In this document: piece by piece, positions 5,006 to 7,349 of the stretch
How the letters are laid out: every line of letters begins with the position of its first letter
Position numbering within the stretch: the stretch's first letter is position 1
DNA from: Lachnospiraceae bacterium
GTDB lineage: Bacteria > Bacillota_A > Clostridia > Lachnospirales > Lachnospiraceae
Length of the DNA: 7,349 nt
Assembly (NCBI GenBank): GCA_017416055.1
Contig: JAFQDI010000116.1
Span: 1 to 7,349 of the forward strand
Direction: 5' to 3'
Program-made: the position numbers and the translations under genes
Notes under the pieces: generated by a model
Database searches by the model: none
Told to the model about the DNA's origin: nothing
The model's input: only the letters and a program-made list of their open reading frames with translations

Positions 5006-5908
5006 TCATCCCAAAAACAGTGTTTTCGGCTTATACCAGTTCCGATCCGAATGGTAGATATATAGACCGATAAATTCACCATAGCGATCATATATTCTGA
5101 CCATGCTTCCCTCTCCCGGCCGTTCCCGGCTGTCTCGTTCCAAGAATTCCAATGGCATTGGATTTCCGTTATAAAGCAGTTTCTCTCCCTCTTCAAGAAC
5201 TCTCGCCTCAGGATACGCCATAAACAATGCATCAGGAAGAACTAATTTCTCTTCCAGCGAGCCCTCTGCCATTTTCCTCTGCACTTCTTCCAGTTTCATA
5301 CTGTCTTCCAGAAGAAACTGACCGGATTTTGTGCGAAGCAGCGTTTCCATTGACGCTCCACAACCCAGTTTCTGACCGATATCATGGCATAACGTGCGGA
5401 TATAAGTTCCTTTGGAACAGTTGACCCGAATTGTAAATCTGGGAAGTGAGATTGCTTCAATCTCAATTTTCTTGATCTCGACTCTCCTTGCTTTTCGCTC
5501 CACTTCCACACCGGCTCTGGCCAGTTCATAGAGACGTTTCCCATCCATTTTAATTGCTGAATACATGGGCGGAATCTGATCATACACGCCCACAAACGAT
5601 CGGATCACTGCAATCAGTTCTTCTTCGCTGCAGTCAACCGAATGCTCCGAAAGTACCGTGCCGCTCATGTCCTGAGTATCTGTCACCACACCGAGAAGCA
5701 CTTCTGCCCGATATTCTTTTTCCTTGTCCGTCAGCAGTTCACACAGTTTTGTCGCTTTTCCCAGACAAACCGGAAGAACTCCTTCCGCATCCGGATCCAG
5801 TGTTCCCGTGTGTCCAATCCGTCTCATCCGGCAGATTCCGCGTAACTTTGCAACCACGTCATGGGATGTATACCCCTTTTCCTTATATATATTCAATATT
5901 CCGTCCAT
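5006..5908 (-). CDS. truB: tRNA pseudouridine(55) synthase TruB
   Basis: TruB converts U55 in the T-loop of most tRNAs to pseudouridine and also acts as a tRNA-folding chaperone in the cytosol. The protein is 300 residues, the normal length. It opens with MDGILNIYKEKGYTSHDVV, then GHTGTLDPDAEGVLPVCLG (32-50), where Asp38 is the catalytic aspartate. KEYRAEVLLGVVTDTQD (64-80), PPMYSAIKMDGKRLYELAR (about 113-131) and GTYIRTLCHDIG (about 167-178) are all TruB signatures. The C-terminal ~60 residues form a PUA-like tail. The start ATG lies 7 bases after GGAG (5919-5916). It sits 64 bases from both rbfA and the chosen ribF start. A 12-bp hairpin precedes it. No abnormality seen in the protein. Confidence 0.97.
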   Translation of the reverse strand: MDGILNIYKEKGYTSHDVVAKLRGICRMRRIGHTGTLDPDAEGVLPVCLGKATKLCELLTDKEKEYRAEVLLGVVTDTQDMSGTVLSEHSVDCSEEELIAVIRSFVGVYDQIPPMYSAIKMDGKRLYELARAGVEVERKARRVEIKKIEIEAISLPRFTIRVNCSKGTYIRTLCHDIGQKLGCGASMETLLRTKSGQFLLEDSMKLEEVQRKMAEGSLEEKLVLPDALFMAYPEARVLEEGEKLLYNGNPMPLEFLERDSRERPGEGSMVRIYDRYGEFIGLYIYHSDRNWYKPKTLFLG

Positions 5909-5928
5909 CTATCTACTCCAAAAATCCA

Positions 5929-5963
5929 CATAAATCCTGCACTGTTTCAGCGCAGGATTTATG
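5929..5963 (-). promoter_or_regulatory. Perfect 12-bp hairpin in the rbfA-truB spacer (attenuator or processing site)
   Basis: In the transcript CATAAATCCTGC (5963-5952) pairs with GCAGGATTTATG (5940-5929). The 11-nt loop can add an inner CTG/CAG pair of 3 bp. The hairpin begins 9 bases after the rbfA stop codon. TGGATTTTTGGAG follows, so a run of five T lies 4 bases beyond the stem and runs straight into the truB Shine-Dalgarno. This could be a leaky terminator or an RNase processing point. The displaced U-run makes full termination unlikely. Confidence 0.6.
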
Positions 5964-5972
5964 GAATCATCC

Positions 5973-6413
5973 TTATTCTTCCGACTCATCCTCATCGAAC
6001 TCGTCTTCGTCGTCATATTCGTCCTCGTCGTACTCCGGCTCAGTCTTTATTCCGCGTCCTTCCTTCAGAGCAATCTCATCAATAAGGCGGCTCATGGCCA
6101 CACCGTACTCCGTTGACTGATCCGGCACAAAGCGGATCTGAGGAGTATTTCTCAGATTGACCGTACGCGCCAGTTCGCGGCGAATATTGCCTTCTGCCTG
6201 CTTAAGGCCCTGAATCGTTGCTTTTGCCTCCTCTTCAGAACCCAGCACACTGATATACGCCTTGCAGGTTTTTAAATCGGGAGCTACCTCCACCTCCATG
6301 ACACTGGTCATGGGATGGATACGGGGATCCTTCAAATCTTCACGGATGATCCGGCTCAGTTCTTTCTGAACCTCGCCGTTAATCCGAATATTTTTAATAC
6401 TGTTTTTACGCAT
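5973..6413 (-). CDS. rbfA: Ribosome-binding factor A with a long acidic tail
   Basis: RbfA is a small KH-fold protein that binds the immature 30S subunit and helps mature the 5' end of 16S rRNA; it is also important in the cold. The 146-residue protein has the family core: RINGEVQKELSRIIREDLKDPRI (10-32), SVMEVEVAPDLKTCKAYISVLG (37-58), LARTVNLRNTPQIRFVPDQS (about 80-99) and a final helix (about 103-117). Residues from about 125 on form an extremely acidic tail of Asp and Glu with scattered Tyr and Phe, encoded by repeated GAC/GAA/GAG codons. The core alone is the usual ~120 residues, so the tail is an extension. The start ATG is 5 bases after GGAG (6422-6419). It directly follows infB with a 41-base spacer. 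Family assignment is secure; the tail's role is unknown. Confidence 0.96.
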   Translation of the reverse strand: MRKNSIKNIRINGEVQKELSRIIREDLKDPRIHPMTSVMEVEVAPDLKTCKAYISVLGSEEEAKATIQGLKQAEGNIRRELARTVNLRNTPQIRFVPDQSTEYGVAMSRLIDEIALKEGRGIKTEPEYDEDEYDDEDEFDEDESEE

Positions 6414-6428
6414 TGAATCTCCATTCTT

Positions 6429-6444
6429 CCGCCTTGACAGGCGG
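6429..6444 (-). other. GC-rich hairpin in the infB-rbfA spacer
   Basis: CCGCC (6444-6440) and GGCGG (6433-6429) form a 5-bp all-GC stem around a 6-nt loop. It lies 10 bases after the infB stop and just before the rbfA ribosome binding site. No U-tract follows, so it is not a terminator. It could affect rbfA translation or mRNA stability. Confidence 0.45.
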
Positions 6445-6454
6445 TCTGTATTCC

Positions 6455-7349
6455 TTAGCGAGGCACTTCAACCATGATGTAGCCTTCGATCAGGTCATCC
6501 TCCTGGAGGTCACCAAAGCCTTCGAATACCATACCACACTCGAAGCCCTTTGCCACTTCCTTCACATCATCCTTCATACGCTTCAGAGAAGCAAGTGCAC
6601 CCTCGTAGATCTGCTCGCCGGCACGGGTGATGCGGATCTTACAGTTGCGGACAAACTTTCCATCGGTTACGTAAGAACCTGCGATATTGCCGACACCGGA
6701 TGCCTTGAAAATCGCGCGAACCAGTGCGTGACCGATTACCTTCTCCTCATATACGGGATCAAGCATACCCTTCATGGCCGCCTCAATATCCTCGATTGCC
6801 TGATAGATTACTCTATACAGACGAACATCTACCTTTTCTGCATCTGCGATGGACTTAGCCGTCGCATCAGGACGCACATTGAAACCGATAATGATTGCGC
6901 TGGAAGTGCTCGCCAGCGTCACATCGGACTCGTTGATCGCACCTACGCCGCTGTGGATAATCTTGACCACAACTTCCTCGTTGGAAAGCTTTAACAGGCT
7001 CTGCTTTACCGCCTCTACCGAACCCTGAACATCCGCTTTGACAATCAGATTCAGTTCCTTCAAATTGCCGGCCTGAATCTGGCTGAACAAGTCATCCAGA
7101 GACATCTTGGACTTGGTCTCGGCCAACAGCTTTTCTCTGCCTTCCTTGATAAAGGTCTCCGCAAAGTTTCTCGCATCCTTCTCCGTCTTGGTAGATACGC
7201 AAACCTCACCTGCATTGGGTACTGCGTTCAGACCCATGATCTCTACGGGGATTGAAGGGCCCGCTTCCTTCACACGACGGCCCTTATCGTCTGTCATTGC
7301 CTTTACTTTACCATATGCAGAACCGGCCGCAATAAAGTCACCCACATGG
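6455..7349 (-). CDS. infB: Translation initiation factor IF-2, C-terminal part, cut by window edge
   Basis: IF-2 is the GTPase that places initiator fMet-tRNA on the 30S subunit and promotes subunit joining. The visible ~298 codons run from within domain II to the natural stop TAA. They begin [18 protein letters not shown], a beta-barrel strand, not a true start. The first Met-like codon at 7345 is an internal GTG. Later landmarks are [19 protein letters not shown] (start of domain III), [25 protein letters not shown], then the linker helix and the C-terminal fMet-tRNA-binding domain with [22 protein letters not shown] and ending GYIMVEVPR. The GTPase (G) domain and the N-terminal extension lie beyond base 7349. 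rbfA follows 41 bases on, as in most bacteria. No abnormality seen. Confidence 0.98.
   Translation of the reverse strand, partial: HVGDFIAAGSAYGKVKAMTDDKGRRVKEAGPSIPVEIMGLNAVPNAGEVCVSTKTEKDARNFAETFIKEGREKLLAETKSKMSLDDLFSQIQAGNLKELNLIVKADVQGSVEAVKQSLLKLSNEEVVVKIIHSGVGAINESDVTLASTSSAIIIGFNVRPDATAKSIADAEKVDVRLYRVIYQAIEDIEAAMKGMLDPVYEEKVIGHALVRAIFKASGVGNIAGSYVTDGKFVRNCKIRITRAGEQIYEGALASLKRMKDDVKEVAKGFECGMVFEGFGDLQEDDLIEGYIMVEVPR

Noticed and set aside
5554..6120. 188-residue plus-strand open frame with a Ser-rich stretch
   Set aside because: The Ser run is the complement of the Asp/Glu codons of the RbfA tail, and the rest is antisense to truB. It is a low-complexity shadow.
6413..6994. 193-residue open frame on the plus strand opposite infB
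   Set aside because: It lies wholly antisense to the highly conserved IF-2 C-terminus, has no recognisable domain and no good ribosome binding site. It is a shadow of the infB codons.
1..7349. CRISPR arrays, insertion sequences, tRNA or rRNA genes
   Set aside because: No regularly spaced repeats, transposase-like protein, terminal inverted repeats or cloverleaf candidates were seen.

Overview
The window reads as a piece of a Bacillota (Clostridia) chromosome, most likely Lachnospiraceae. This rests on gene order, on AGGAGG-type ribosome binding sites, and on the close fit of the PNPase, S15, IF2 and TruB proteins to that group. No taxonomic search was run. Every supported gene lies on the minus strand, so transcription runs from the right end (7349) to the left end (1).

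Right part (7349 to 4093): the 3' half of infB (IF2), then rbfA, truB and a ribF homologue. This is the conserved translation-initiation, ribosome-maturation and tRNA-modification operon. Two things differ from the usual order and content. There is no DHH/NrnA-like phosphoesterase gene between rbfA and truB, only a 12-bp perfect hairpin. The RibF protein keeps its FMN-adenylyltransferase half, but its C-terminal half lacks the PTAN-type signature of riboflavin kinase.

Middle part (4092 to 1038): two cell-envelope genes sit between ribF and rpsO, which are usually close neighbours. The first encodes a secreted protein with two SH3-like domains and an NlpC/P60 peptidase domain, a probable peptidoglycan endopeptidase. 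It has a perfect consensus sigma-A promoter (TTGACA-17-TATAAT). Two tandem copies of the WalR box pattern TGTWAH-N5-TGTWAH lie on it, one in the spacer overlapping the -10 and one just downstream of the expected transcription start. The gene ends in a good rho-independent terminator. The second gene encodes a lipoprotein with an M3-family HEFGH zinc-peptidase motif.

Left part (1037 to 1): rpsO, with its own promoter and a roughly 108-nt leader, followed by the first 125 codons of pnp. The 217-nt rpsO-pnp intergenic region has a very stable 3' hairpin behind rpsO. Nearer pnp, a long imperfect stem and an alternative anti-Shine-Dalgarno pairing compete for the same bases, which suggests post-transcriptional control of PNPase.

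The most interesting signals are the doubled WalR-like operator on the NlpC/P60 gene, the RibF with a degenerate kinase half, and the switch-like pnp leader. I saw no mobile element, CRISPR array, tRNA or rRNA.
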